A stretch of DNA of 64,000 bases from Dactylonectria macrodidyma (lineage: Eukaryota; Ascomycota; Sordariomycetes; Hypocreales; Nectriaceae): the NCBI GenBank assembly GCA_020744425.1, contig JAGMUV010000017.1, positions 930,001-994,000 on the forward strand, written 5' to 3'. The notes under the pieces were generated by a model that was not told the DNA's origin, ran no database searches, and saw only the letters and a list, made by a program, of their open reading frames with translations. The first letter of the stretch is position 1, and the number at the start of each line of letters is the position of its first letter. The position numbers were made by a program, and so were the translations under genes. This document shows, piece by piece, positions 23,517 through 34,152 of this stretch.

Positions 23517-24277
23517 GATGGCTCTGGAGTGTGTAGATTCAAATTGAAAATACAAAATAAAATTCTCAGAGCCGCAACTGTTGGGATTCCCCGCGGATAA
23601 TCGAACAAAGGCCTCTCAATATGGTGCTTCTGAGACTTAAAGAAGTGCCTTTTTGCCTAAGATGAAGACCCTTCGGTATTTGATCTCCTGTCCGCCGCTG
23701 CGAACTTAGGAAATGTTCTGATTCCATGAATGCGGTTATTGCACCATCGTAGGATAACCCAGGTCAATTAGCCTAATTCCCAGGGTTGCAATATCTTGTA
23801 GCCATTTCTGTTGCGCCGTTGACAAAAGACTGTGATATTAGCATGGTGATCGGCAGATGAAACGCCATGATCTTCCGGGTGAAAGGGGAAGGCCAGCCTC
23901 GGCAATCCATTTAACCGGTCAAAATGGACATGCCGGGGATGAGGCGAGAGAGGAGTACTATCTTGGCTTCATTTGTTTTGAGTTTCGGAACCAACACGGC
24001 CGTTAAATGGATGTTCAGCACAGGGACTTTTGACAAGGGACCAGATCTGGAATTATCCACACGGTGAGCAGGCGAGAGACCCCGCTATAACATTCAGCCA
24101 TTCATTCCAAAGAAGTGTTGATGTCAAAATTTGTGGGGGAAACGCTAGAAACGAATCAATAACCCGCGACTGCGATATTTGATTTTGATTAAGAAATTGA
24201 CGAAATGTTTGCTACAAACTCAGTATTCAACACCTATAAATTATTGAGGGAAGTCGTGACATTACAGTATTTCGAGC
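23517..24277. other. Intergenic, esterase upstream region
   Basis: No gene is supported in this 761-bp stretch between the esterase start and the receptor stop. Confidence 0.5.
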
Positions 24278-25869
24278 TCATTTTGAGAACCGTGACGAGC
24301 TCACTCCCACTAACTCGACAGCGCTCTCGTGGCCATCAGTCCCCGTTCTTCTGCCCGATGCAGAACTTTGCCCCAACGCAACCCTTGAGGGATAAAGTAT
24401 CTCAGCTCGAGTGGGTGGCCGCGGCGGTGGCCCAGGCGATAACGCTCGTTGATACCCTGTGGATGTACTCTGGCTCCCATTCTTTCTTGCACCACAGAAG
24501 ACTCGGCTCAAGGCCTTCATGGCCGGTAAGCATGCGCAGACCAAGCCGGCCAGCATCTCGATTCCAGACCAGTACGAGACCGGTGCCAAATTCCAAGTCA
24601 TGTTGCGGCGACGTGATAACGGAATCAAAGACTGAACCCGGACGATCGAAACAATTGTAATTCTGTGGTTGAGAAATTATCAGTAATCCGCTGCTTCGAC
24701 GCCGGCGAAAGAAGTGGGTTGAACTGACGCGGATCCCAGAGCGAACATGCCGACTACCGAGGCCTTCTTCCTCCAACGCATTTTCAGGCCTCGCACCATC
24801 CAGACAGCCATGGCTAGAGTGGCAATATCCATGATGATGTTGAGAATCGCGTGCGACCATGAGATGGCACTGAGGCTCGCACAGCGGGATCCGTGCTCTC
24901 GAGTCCAGTCCCTCCAGAAGGCGGCTGGTGGCCGGCATTGCAAGGCATCAGCGAGTGCAAAAGTGATGCCTATAGTCACATTCAACGATATCAACGCAAC
25001 TACTGCTCTGCGGAAGGCTGAAGTGCCGAAGATGCGCAGGTAGAAGCACAGGAGTGAGACTCGACAGCCTGAGTTGGCGAGCTTGTATCCTATGGCCGCA
25101 ATGTAGAAACTCTAGGGAAGTGTTGGCCACTAGGGAACTTAAGGTAACGATGAAGGTTTGCGGCAATGCTTACTTTGAGGACCCATCTGTGTGCATTTTC
25201 ATCAAGCTTCCATTCATCCCTGCCTAATCCATACCACGCCCCTAAGTCACCATTAGCGAGGCCAAGCCTTTTAGCAATCTGTTTCACTCGCACCCAGAAA
25301 CTGTCCAACCGTGGCGATCATCGTCAAGCCCTATACTCGTACATCAGCACGTGAACTAAGAAATCCACCATGTGGGATCAGTGTCTTCCTACTCACCACT
25401 GAAACCACTATCGCCCAGTCATCTAAGCCTATGCCACCAGCTAGACCTTTGAATTTCACCAACACTCGTAGACCGATCACTACGGAAGCGAAGACGGTAG
25501 CTACGATAACATATATGCGTATGGCTTGAGAGATGTCTCGGACAGGCTCATCGCAAATGATCGACGTTATGTTTAGAGCAGACAAAGCCGCTCTGGTCGA
25601 ACACCTAGCGTAAAAACAGGGCGAGAAGGTATTCTCGAAATTCGAGCCGGGTGTCAAGCTACATCCCGACGAAGATGCATTTTGAGGAAGAGCCGTGAAG
25701 CATTTTCGCTGCGGAGATGTCAACTAAGGCGTTCAAGCCACCCGCAAACTACCGCGTAGTAACGTACAGCACATGCTGGCAGGTCTTGGGCTGTGACTTG
25801 GGCCAAGACAATTGGGAAGATGCAACTACTAAAGCTCAGAACCATGCCGAGTGCCCTGATGAAGAGCAT
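24278..25869 (-). CDS. CFEM-domain PTH11-class seven-helix receptor
   Basis: This is a plasma-membrane receptor of the fungal Pth11/rhodopsin-like class. Six exons give 428 residues: complement(24278..24662, 24729..25111, 25174..25241, 25294..25330, 25397..25708, 25768..25869). The signal peptide starts MLFIRALGMVLSFSSCIF, followed by a CFEM-like segment starting DLPACARKCFTALPQ and ending ITSIICDEPVRD. Transmembrane helices include IYVIVATVFASVVIGLRVL, MIATVGQFLGAWYGLGRDEW, VSLLCFYLRIFG, LISLNVTIGITFALADAL and VSYWSGIEMLAGLVCACLP. The 37-nt and 68-nt exons restore the helix-2/GLGRDEW block cleanly. In the CFEM part I count six cysteines; the central DxxCxC pair of the usual eight is absent between SGCSLT and SPCFYARC. 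That may be a deletion or a missed small exon. The ligand is unknown. Confidence 0.75.
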
Positions 25870-27584
25870 GATGGGCTTGGCAGTCACTTGACTTCAACAG
25901 AAGCCGAAAAATCTTCAAAAATGCAGTTTTGAACGGGTTTCTGTGATCCCACTCTGCCCGCGGTTGTGACGCATTCGAGGACCTGCGTTACTTGGCGGCC
26001 GGATATTCGTCAAGATGCAGGCTAAATACATCAGTCAGCGTCGACTTCCTGTAAGCAAATCTGCCGCAAGCAAGTACATACTTTAGGTCTCATCGAAAAA
26101 GGAGAAAGCGAGTCGAAAGACGGGCATGGGAGTAAAATGAACAAAAAAGGCTCAAGTTTTCCTCGACCCGGCGAAATGCTGAACGTCTTGTCCTTCGTCT
26201 CAGCTGTTGGACGAGACATATCGCGGAAGTTAAATCCTACGCTTTGACCATGAAGCCACACAGACCCCTGCTTAGTATTTTAGCCCTATGGATTTTCTAC
26301 GCGAGTGAGTAAAAGGACCAATCATATATCAGCCTGAATTTGGACTATGGATCCCCTAGTCTTAATGGCGAAACGCTCAGACTCGGCTTTCATTCCGTAC
26401 CATTCAAGGGGAATAGCGAGGCACATGTTCAAGACGCCCGTGACAACCCCTGACAGGTGCTGGACCCATTCGGGACTGCCTCATGGTTAAAGCATAACGG
26501 CACAGAAGGAGATCAAACTGTTCTCGAGCATCAGAATCGAACTCAGTCAGGGGCAAGGATCATCTGCCTGTCCCACGATTGCAATATGCACATCGAGATG
26601 CCCTCTGTGTGTAGAAAGTAGCGCCGTTGGGACCCAGAGCAACTTCGCCGAATTTGGCTCACGAATCATGATTCTTTCGATCACACCACCACCCTGACTC
26701 CCCGATTCTTTCTTGTTCAAATGCAGTTTAGCTCCCTCGGCCAAAATTCAAACCCATGCTACTCTGGCATCACAATCAGCCTGGTTTGCTGTTATGCCCC
26801 GGTACATGATGATCAGACGTCATTGGTCGACATTTCGACACAAGCGCGAGGAAACGGAATCATTAGCTTTTTCTTTTGCAAAAAGATTATAGGGGAGACT
26901 CTGAATCGGGATTATAGGCTGGTCTGATGACTTGTTTCACCGTCTCGGAGCTGAAGAGTTTATGTGTTGTGACGGCAGTCGCATTCGTTCATGAGCAGAT
27001 GCTTGACAGAGTTGAAGAACACGGGAAGACAAGAATCCATATCATCTGTTAATTTTATGCCTCCTTAAAGCACAAAAAAACCAACAGCGACGGGGGAGAG
27101 ACTTGGTGAAGAAACTCTTCCCCCGCAAGACGCGGCGAATATGAATCACGAGAGACCCTCAGATGGGAATTTCCAACACAAGAATCCATATATGTGTCAC
27201 GGATATGAGTAGAGATCAAGTGTCTTCCGAGAATCCATCTTTCTCGAGCACGCGGGGGACCAACATAAAGTAAGTCTTTTCACTATTCAGACGCTGTCTT
27301 AGTTTTGTGAGGTAGATCTAGCGACGCTCTCGCCTGTGCGGGGGGGTAGATTGCCACCCTGTCCCGCTTCAACAGTACTTGATCAGAAGCATGAATGTGA
27401 CTGCAATGATTTGAATAAGCAGTACATAGATAGATCTCAGCTAAGCCAATCTGGATTATCATACGTTTCGCTCAAATCGAATACTCCATCGCGGGTTCAA
27501 TCTCAAATCCTCAAACAGGCAACACAAATACTTCACATCTCATTCTCCCATACTTCGCATCCCATCCTCAAGGACGATTATTTC
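25870..27584. other. Intergenic, 1.7 kb
   Basis: No gene is supported between the receptor start and the alcohol oxidase stop. The short open stretches have no family resemblance. I looked for tRNA-like B boxes near 26530 and 27490 and found no matching A box or acceptor stem. Confidence 0.5.
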
Positions 27585-30318
27585 CTACAGACGGAAGGGA
27601 ACGGTCAGCTCTCCGGGAGCCATGTAGGTGGGGACCTTCATCTTGAGAGCTTCTCCGGAGTATCCCAGGTCCTCAGCGACAAGCATCGCCGCCTTCTCAC
27701 CAATCAACAGGGCCGTGGAGTAACTGCGTTACTGTTAGCTTTGGATTTCTATCGCTGGAATGAATGTCACTCACGTGTTGCATCCAACATTGTCGGGGCA
27801 GATACTGAGATCGGCAACCTTTAGTCCCTTGACGCCGTGGACGTTCAGGCGCTCGTCGAGGACACCCTCCTTGACGATGCTGTTACCTTCCCTTGGTGCC
27901 ATGGAGCAAGTGCCCAAGCTGTGCCACTACACAGGGTGTTAGTAAGTCAAATATATCAGAAAGAAGAGGTCTATGTCTTACAGTACTCTCGGTGTGGCGC
28001 TTGACCCACTCCTCGACAGCCTTGATATCCCTCTCGCTGTACTTGAGCTCCTCGCGCGTGTGACACTGGTTGGAGCTAAGGACACCGGGATTGCACTGGT
28101 TCTCAGCCGCCTCAAGCATGCTGGACCAGCTACCGTGGGTGATTCCAGCCGAAAGGTTGCCGGGTAGGGCGTAGCTCTTGGTGGTGGCGAGATCCATATC
28201 ATGGGCTCGAGCGGGAGAATCATAGTCGAAGAAGGGGTGCTGTTGACATGTCAGCTGGATCAGTATCCTCTAGCAGATAATGGTAACTTACCATATTCTC
28301 GACCTCACCAGCGTACGCATCCATTCGGCGTGCAGTCTCTCGAGCCTTGATGTAGCCCCAGACCATGGGAACCATGTCTCGCTCGTCGTTCATGAAGCCG
28401 GTGTCAAAGTCAGGGCTATCGTAAGGGCTGGCGGACTTGATATGAGTGAAGCCTCGGGAGAATGGATACTCCAAGAAATTAAACATGGTAAAGAATTTAC
28501 CAGGGGGCCTGCGCATATCTTAGCATCAATATCACAGTGATGTGCCACACCTTTGCGGGCTGTGCATTAGCCCCGTTGGCACTACACTTACATCAACATG
28601 TGGTCGCCCTGAATCTTGAGTCAGCTTCATGCCTATGTCCATTCCAACTAGGTTTACTCACAAACCATCCAGCGATGACGCTGTAGTGCATGACGGGCTT
28701 GTCAGGCTTGTTCTCGAAATAGCTCTTCCAGCCATCCTTGAAATGGGGAGTGGGCCAGGTCTCAAACTCCTTCAACTCCTCAGCAGTCGGGCGTACCTTG
28801 ACTCCTGCTTCAATACCATTGGTAGCAAGGGGTCCGGTTCCCTTCTGGTGCCACTCATCGAAGACCTCTGCGATGATGTTAGTGGGGACGGTAAAAATGC
28901 AAAGAGGCCACGTACGCTTCTGAATGACGGGATCTCCGCGCACAAAGTCGTCAAAACTCTCGGTCTCTGGCTTGGCTCTGTAGACAGAGAAGTGGAGGTA
29001 ATGATCCTGGAAGTTCTTGCCTAAAGGTTTGAACCGTGTCAGTGATGAGTACCCCTGGGCGCGTTGAAATTGTCACTGACCAACACCAGGGAGGTTGACG
29101 AGACAGTCAACACCGGCAGCCTTGAGCGACTCGGGGTTACCGATGCCAGAGCGCTGAAGAATCAAAGGTGAGGAGAGAGTGCCTCCAGAGACAACAATCT
29201 GCTTGCGGGCCCGGAAAATGCGCGTCTGGGGCTGGCCTGAGCCGAGGGGCTTCACTGGGACAACCTGAACAGCGACAGCCCGACCGTTCTCCAGAATGAC
29301 CTTGTCCACCTTGGTGCTGGTGGCAAGATATAGGTTGTCATGCACTGCGCGAGTGGAGTGGATATCTAGGAAAGGAAAGTGTTAGTGAACCCATTCCCTC
29401 GACATCATGATAGTGGACCTACAGGCATGTGCGGAGTCACTACGGCGACCAGTGTCGCGGTTGATCCACTTGAGCCACTGCTCTGCACCATGTCCAGTGA
29501 CCAAGTCCTGGAGGTCGTCGACGCGAGGAATACCCTGAGTCTCAGTGGCGCGAAGGAAGTCCTCCTTGATGGGGTACTGATAGTTTCCGAAAGAAACCTT
29601 GATCGGGCCTTCATCTCCGTGAATGTCCTTGTTGTGGCAGGCCCTCTGATAGGTCTCGTGCTTCCTCATGAGGGGTAGGAGCTCCTTTGTGGTCCAGCCC
29701 TTAGCCTGGAAATCGTCATACTGCAGCAATTCGTTAACACAGCCACTTTTGCGGACTCGTATTCACCACGGTGACTTACGTCGGAGGCAGATGCACGGGT
29801 GTACATCATGAAGTTGATAGAGGAACCTCCACTACATCTCAAGTCAAAATTGCTCTTTACAGACATATGGGGGGCACATTACCCTAGAATATGGGCAGCA
29901 GGAACGACAGCCTTGCGGCCAGCGAGCCATTTCGAGGGTCGAGACTCATAAAACGAAGCCGTCTTGGAATCCAGCTTCATGTTTCTCGGGTAGATACCCC
30001 TAGGTCGTGTTATTACATTTCCACTATCTGACATCTGAGGTGTTGTACTTACGGGCGGAAAACCCATGGGTTGTTGAGGTTGTTCTCACCAGCCTCAATC
30101 AACAGAACCTTGAGCTTGTGATCAAGGTTGGCGAGACTATTTCGAGTCAGTCATATTTGCTTGTCCAGAAGGCGATCATCGTGGAGCATCATGCTCATGA
30201 CTCGCTCCGGTTGCACTCACCGTCCAGCCACAACACAACCACAACTCCCACCACCGCAGACGATGATGTCGAACTCATCTGGGAGCGAGCTCTGGAATTT
30301 GGAGTAGGTTGCAGCCAT
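27585..30318 (-). CDS. Alcohol (methanol) oxidase, GMC flavoprotein
   Basis: This FAD enzyme oxidises short primary alcohols to aldehydes with H2O2 release; in yeasts it is peroxisomal AOX/MOX. Thirteen exons sum exactly to 676 codons (675 residues): 27585-27723, 27775-27926, 27982-28239, 28292-28508, 28592-28608, 28662-28867, 28916-29020, 29081-29365, 29423-29720, 29780-29831, 29883-29999, 30053-30136 and 30221-30318. One exon is only 17 nt. Marks are the FAD loop [15 protein letters not shown] (AOX-type spacing), [69 protein letters not shown] and the catalytic [15 protein letters not shown], then [14 protein letters not shown]. The C-terminus is -PFRL, so the last three residues FRL are not a standard PTS1 and differ from the yeast -ARF. 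No inactivating change was seen. Confidence 0.95.
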
Positions 30319-32442
30319 GATTGTTTTGACGCCTGGGTAACTTTGAGATGTTGAGTATCTTGATCGTGATGGGAGCGACAGGTTTGGCACTGGATCGTCC
30401 GCCTTTTATGTAGGCGCTGCGATCCCTTCATCCGTCCTTGTACCTAGCTATCCCGAGATCCCAAATCCCGAGAAACCACCGCGATTCAAGTCTTGGACGA
30501 TGCACCTAGCTGAACGAGGTATCATCAGCGTCCATCGCCGGTTGGCGAACTCTTGCGGGCACCAATGAACAACCTGCGGGGCCTCAGCTTGGGTTTGGAA
30601 GTAACGCTTGGTTCCATTGAAGTCGGTGCGTAGGCAGCGAGATGCTGGTTATCCTTTTGCCGGGAGGGTGTATGATGCAGGGTTTCCCTTGGCTCTGGAG
30701 GACTGGTGATGGCCAAGAGATGCGGGGAAGCTTATAGCTTCGTGTCGAGCAATTGAGAGCTATCGGACGGCAGCTATAGGAGCTTGGGAGCTCTGCTGAC
30801 TGCAGGAAATGCCAAGAGAAGTGTCTGGTAATGCCAATGCCCGGGTGGTGGCGAGTATGCGTGCAGATTCACATTTGGACGTTGGCCATATCATGGCCCC
30901 GTATAACGATTTCCGAGCATCTCGATACTCCATAGCTATCATGCCGGCGGACCAACATAGGTCAGCTGCAGCACCGCGGATAAACTGGCTTGGATCCGAT
31001 CAATTCCACCAGACAGGGGCCGTCTCGCCATGATCGATCTTTCCGACTCATCCGTGCGGGCAAGTCGCATATCTCTGCGACCTAGATTGGACGAGCCGAG
31101 ATCAAAGAGCAAGAAATCAAAACTACCGACACAGCTGTTCTGTCATGATATTGCAACCCCCATCCTATTCCAAGGGTTCCGCAATACGACGCCACCCCAC
31201 ACAGCCCGTTACGGTGCCGGACCAGTAGGGTCTGAGGCTCCTATGCCAAGTAAGCTCCATGCACCCCAGACAGGCCAACGTGCATCAAGATGCGGGGGAT
31301 AATAGCCGATCCTTTAATAATTTCCAGTCGTTTTTTAGCGCTTTCAACCCCTCTCCACTCTGCCTAGGATTACGGAGGGATGACGAACCAGTGTGGCTGT
31401 ACAAAGTCGTATCGTGGATATCCGTCAATGGGGAAGCGGAGTCCCACGTCGATGCCTGCACCCAGAAAATCAGGCCACAATCGCCGATGCTTTTGAGGGG
31501 GTTTGCTTCATGTAGATAGCTCGAATCTAGACCACGAGAGCGGAAACGATCATCAGCCCGTGCTGTTACCGTAAGCCCCGGATTCGAGGTGACGAGGTGC
31601 ATCTGGTCACGGTCTAGCATTTCTGGTGTGGAGGTAGGTCGCTTCCGCATTCGCCGGCAGACTTTCCGACGGATCCGTCCCAGTTTTGATACAACCTTTT
31701 CCTTGTTCAGAGGGGCCAAGAATTGTAAGTGACTCGCGTTATCGAAAGAAGTCGACTCATTCATCGCATGTGAGATGGGATATATAAGACACGAATGATT
31801 CCAGGTCGGGATGAGGCACAACTCTGACTATATATCCTGACCATCATGTCTTCTCTTTCTTATTAAATTGCGAGGCCAACAATCACCACGTGGGTTCTCA
31901 GAATAGAGGATCCGCCCATGGGGTAAGAATGGATCCTCTATTAGCGGTGACCCATTCACTGATGACGAGTCATGTACTTTGTACACCGGGGAGTTGAAGT
32001 TTGAGTCGAGTCTCGTGTCCTGTCCTAGTCTGCGACCTACGACGGATCTTGAACCAGATATGCAAGGCCAAGAAGCGGTGTTCCTTTTGTCCGACTTTAG
32101 TGCGGGCGTAAGAAGAGCTAGAATGCTTCCAAAGAAGGTATTGTTGGAGAGCCGCCATGAAGCGAATCCAAGCGACTCCAACCGGCTGTGGTGATAGTCA
32201 GGATTCGGACCACTCACAAGCACATACGACCATAGCTCTTAGAAAATACGGGATCCCGTCAAGTTCTTGTCCGCAGACCATTTGTATCCATTTCTTGACT
32301 CCTGTGCCTCCAATAATGGAGCCTCAACCCTCCAAATTTGGAGGCGCTTAATCCAGCCCTTCGATCAATCATCGCACGCAGTGAAGGTTTTCAGGCGCTG
32401 ACTCTCACCGTTTAGTCACATGACGACCGTTATAAACCGTCA
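30319..32442. other. Intergenic, alcohol oxidase upstream region
   Basis: This is about 2.1 kb with no supported gene. Open stretches near 31285-31821 and 31828-32223 on the minus strand have no family resemblance or convincing codon pattern. The first kilobase is presumably the AOX promoter. Confidence 0.5.
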
Positions 32443-32526
32443 GCTTCAGCTAGAATTAGTTATTATAGATCTACCCCACCACCTGCTTCAGCTAGAATTA
32501 ATTGTTATAGATCTACCCCACCACCA
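32443..32526. repeat. Two-copy 42-bp tandem duplication
   Basis: GCTTCAGCTAGAATTA followed by TTATAGATCTACCCCACCACC occurs twice head-to-tail with a 42-bp period (32443-32484 and 32485-32526) and about two base differences. It lies in non-coding DNA at the edge of the accessory island. The small number of differences suggests a recent duplication. Confidence 0.85.
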
Positions 32527-32895
32527 TGATTAGTCTCGGCGCATGGACTGGGATTAAAATTGAATATTAGAAATTAAAATAAGCCACGATTGCCTAGACG
32601 CACAGAATGCATTAACCGTCAAAAGGTTTAGATGCATATTCACTAAATGAGGTTGAAGCCAGACATGTGTGCCTAAGGCAGCCGGTAGTCCTCATCTTGG
32701 GAATGCTTATCACCTCTCCCAACTTCCTTCCTAAGACTCCAATGCCGACAAGAACAAAAAGAAATAAATAAAAAACTTCTGAAGTATCCGCTGAACCATT
32801 AAGATTATAAAGTTCACCTACTCTACTCTGATTCTCGCGATTCTCTATCGCTGTTGTGTCTCTGTCTCAGTTGACCTGTGGTCATTGCGGGGCAG
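32527..32895. other. Intergenic, AT-rich
   Basis: AT-rich sequence with no gene seen, before the palindromic repeat cluster. Confidence 0.5.
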
Positions 32896-33240
32896 CCGTC
32901 TTCTGAACAGCTGAGGTATGAGCGTGGATACGCGAGAATCCATGGGCGCCCAACACAGTGCTGCGTGTGTCTGAGCGTGGATATGCGAGAATCCACGTGC
33001 TCTCCACTACACTGCCTGAGAGCGTGGATGCGCGAGAATCCACGGGGGCCTAAATACAGTGCTGGGTGCAGTGTCTGGATACGCGAGAATCCGAGGGTGT
33101 GACTTGGTGGGTTCTCCTCTTTTTGGTGGGAGCGCTGGAAGCACTGGGGCTCAGAGCTCTTGATCGCCGTGGTGACCTTTGGTAGTGAGTGGCCTTACGG
33201 CTCGGACGGCCGTAAGGCTTGGACGTATGAGCAGATCTTT
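32896..33240. repeat. Segmental repeat with four ~50-bp quasi-palindromic units; empty transposon site
   Basis: Four units with core GTGGATACGCGAGAATCCAC (arms GTGGAT/ATCCAC) start near 32924, 32977, 33024 and 33075. They are followed by a hairpin CCTTACGGC...GCCGTAAGG near 33191-33216. The whole segment is an inverted paralogue of about 55030-55985. It carries the single uninterrupted site CTGCCTGA (33012-33019) where the other copy holds a 586-bp transposon flanked by this 8-mer on both sides. Confidence 0.85.
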
Positions 33241-34152
33241 GTGAGCGGTATGTGGCGAATGTACTGGCAGCGACCGAGACGTGATTATGATCATGAATTC
33301 GCACACAGGATTCATTTAACAAGCCGTCTCCCACTGGCGTGGTTATTGGATCATCAAGATCTGCGCCCTGCAGCGCCGTGGATCCCCTTTAGGGGCCTAG
33401 GATAGGAGGGTGATGAGGTTGGGGGCTTAGTCGGCCAGGAGGGCGAAGCTGGGTTTGTCTCTGCACTTGTGAGTCTCGATCTGACCCTGATCCTTATTGG
33501 ACATGGAATATGCACTGCCGTTCCGTGTCCAAAATCCATTCATGCCGGAATCCGCCTTGATCACTCGCCCCCTTCCTTCAAGAAGGGCTACCGGTTGGTT
33601 CGCGTCCATGCACCGTGGCTCGACACTTGACCTGACTAGCGTATGCACAATGGAGGAGAGAACACTAGAAAAATTTGGAAATCATCACCTCAGCACTCTT
33701 TTATCTAGAACTTGCACACCCAACCCTAACTCTATTCATAGTACAATCGATCACGCCCTAAAGGCTAATTGCTAAACATCAGCAAGCTAGCCCGTGACAG
33801 CGCCGAGCATCTTGGTGAACCGATCAGATGTGAACACCCGAAGTTGCAGGAACGAGAAGTTTCAGCATTTGGACCACTTTAGGAGCCACGTCCAAATGGT
33901 GCACAGGGTCACGCTTCGATAGTCAGAGCAGGTGAAATAAGCGACCGCGTAAAGCTAGGCGCCGTCAAATGGTGAAGGGAAAATGACCGAAGAGCCCAGA
34001 TATTATTGCTTCATTGGGGTTCCCTTTACTAGGTCATGGGTCGGACCAATCTTAGAAAATAGACATGAGTATTGACTTGTAGAAATAGCCTATTGATATT
34101 AGTTATCTCTTTTATAGCAACTTCGCCGCAGTCCAAGTCTGCTGCTAGAACA
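33241..34152. other. Intergenic, CHAT gene downstream region
   Basis: No gene is supported. The open stretches on both strands near 33427-33775 overlap and have no recognisable family. Confidence 0.45.

Noticed and set aside
23514..23555. Upstream ATG of the SGNH hydrolase (adds MYFQFESTHSRAI)
   Set aside because: It would bury the signal peptide; the second ATG is favoured.
26500..26560. Possible tRNA gene (GTTCGATTC-like sequence on the minus strand)
   Set aside because: The T arm does not pair well and no cloverleaf fits.
31285..32223. Two minus-strand open stretches of 178 and 131 codons upstream of the alcohol oxidase
   Set aside because: No recognisable domain, no conserved-looking composition, and they overlap open stretches in other frames.
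32921..33095. CRISPR-like array of ~50-bp spaced repeats
   Set aside because: The repeats are quasi-palindromic but the intervening sequences are also related to one another, copies are dispersed, and the genome is fungal.
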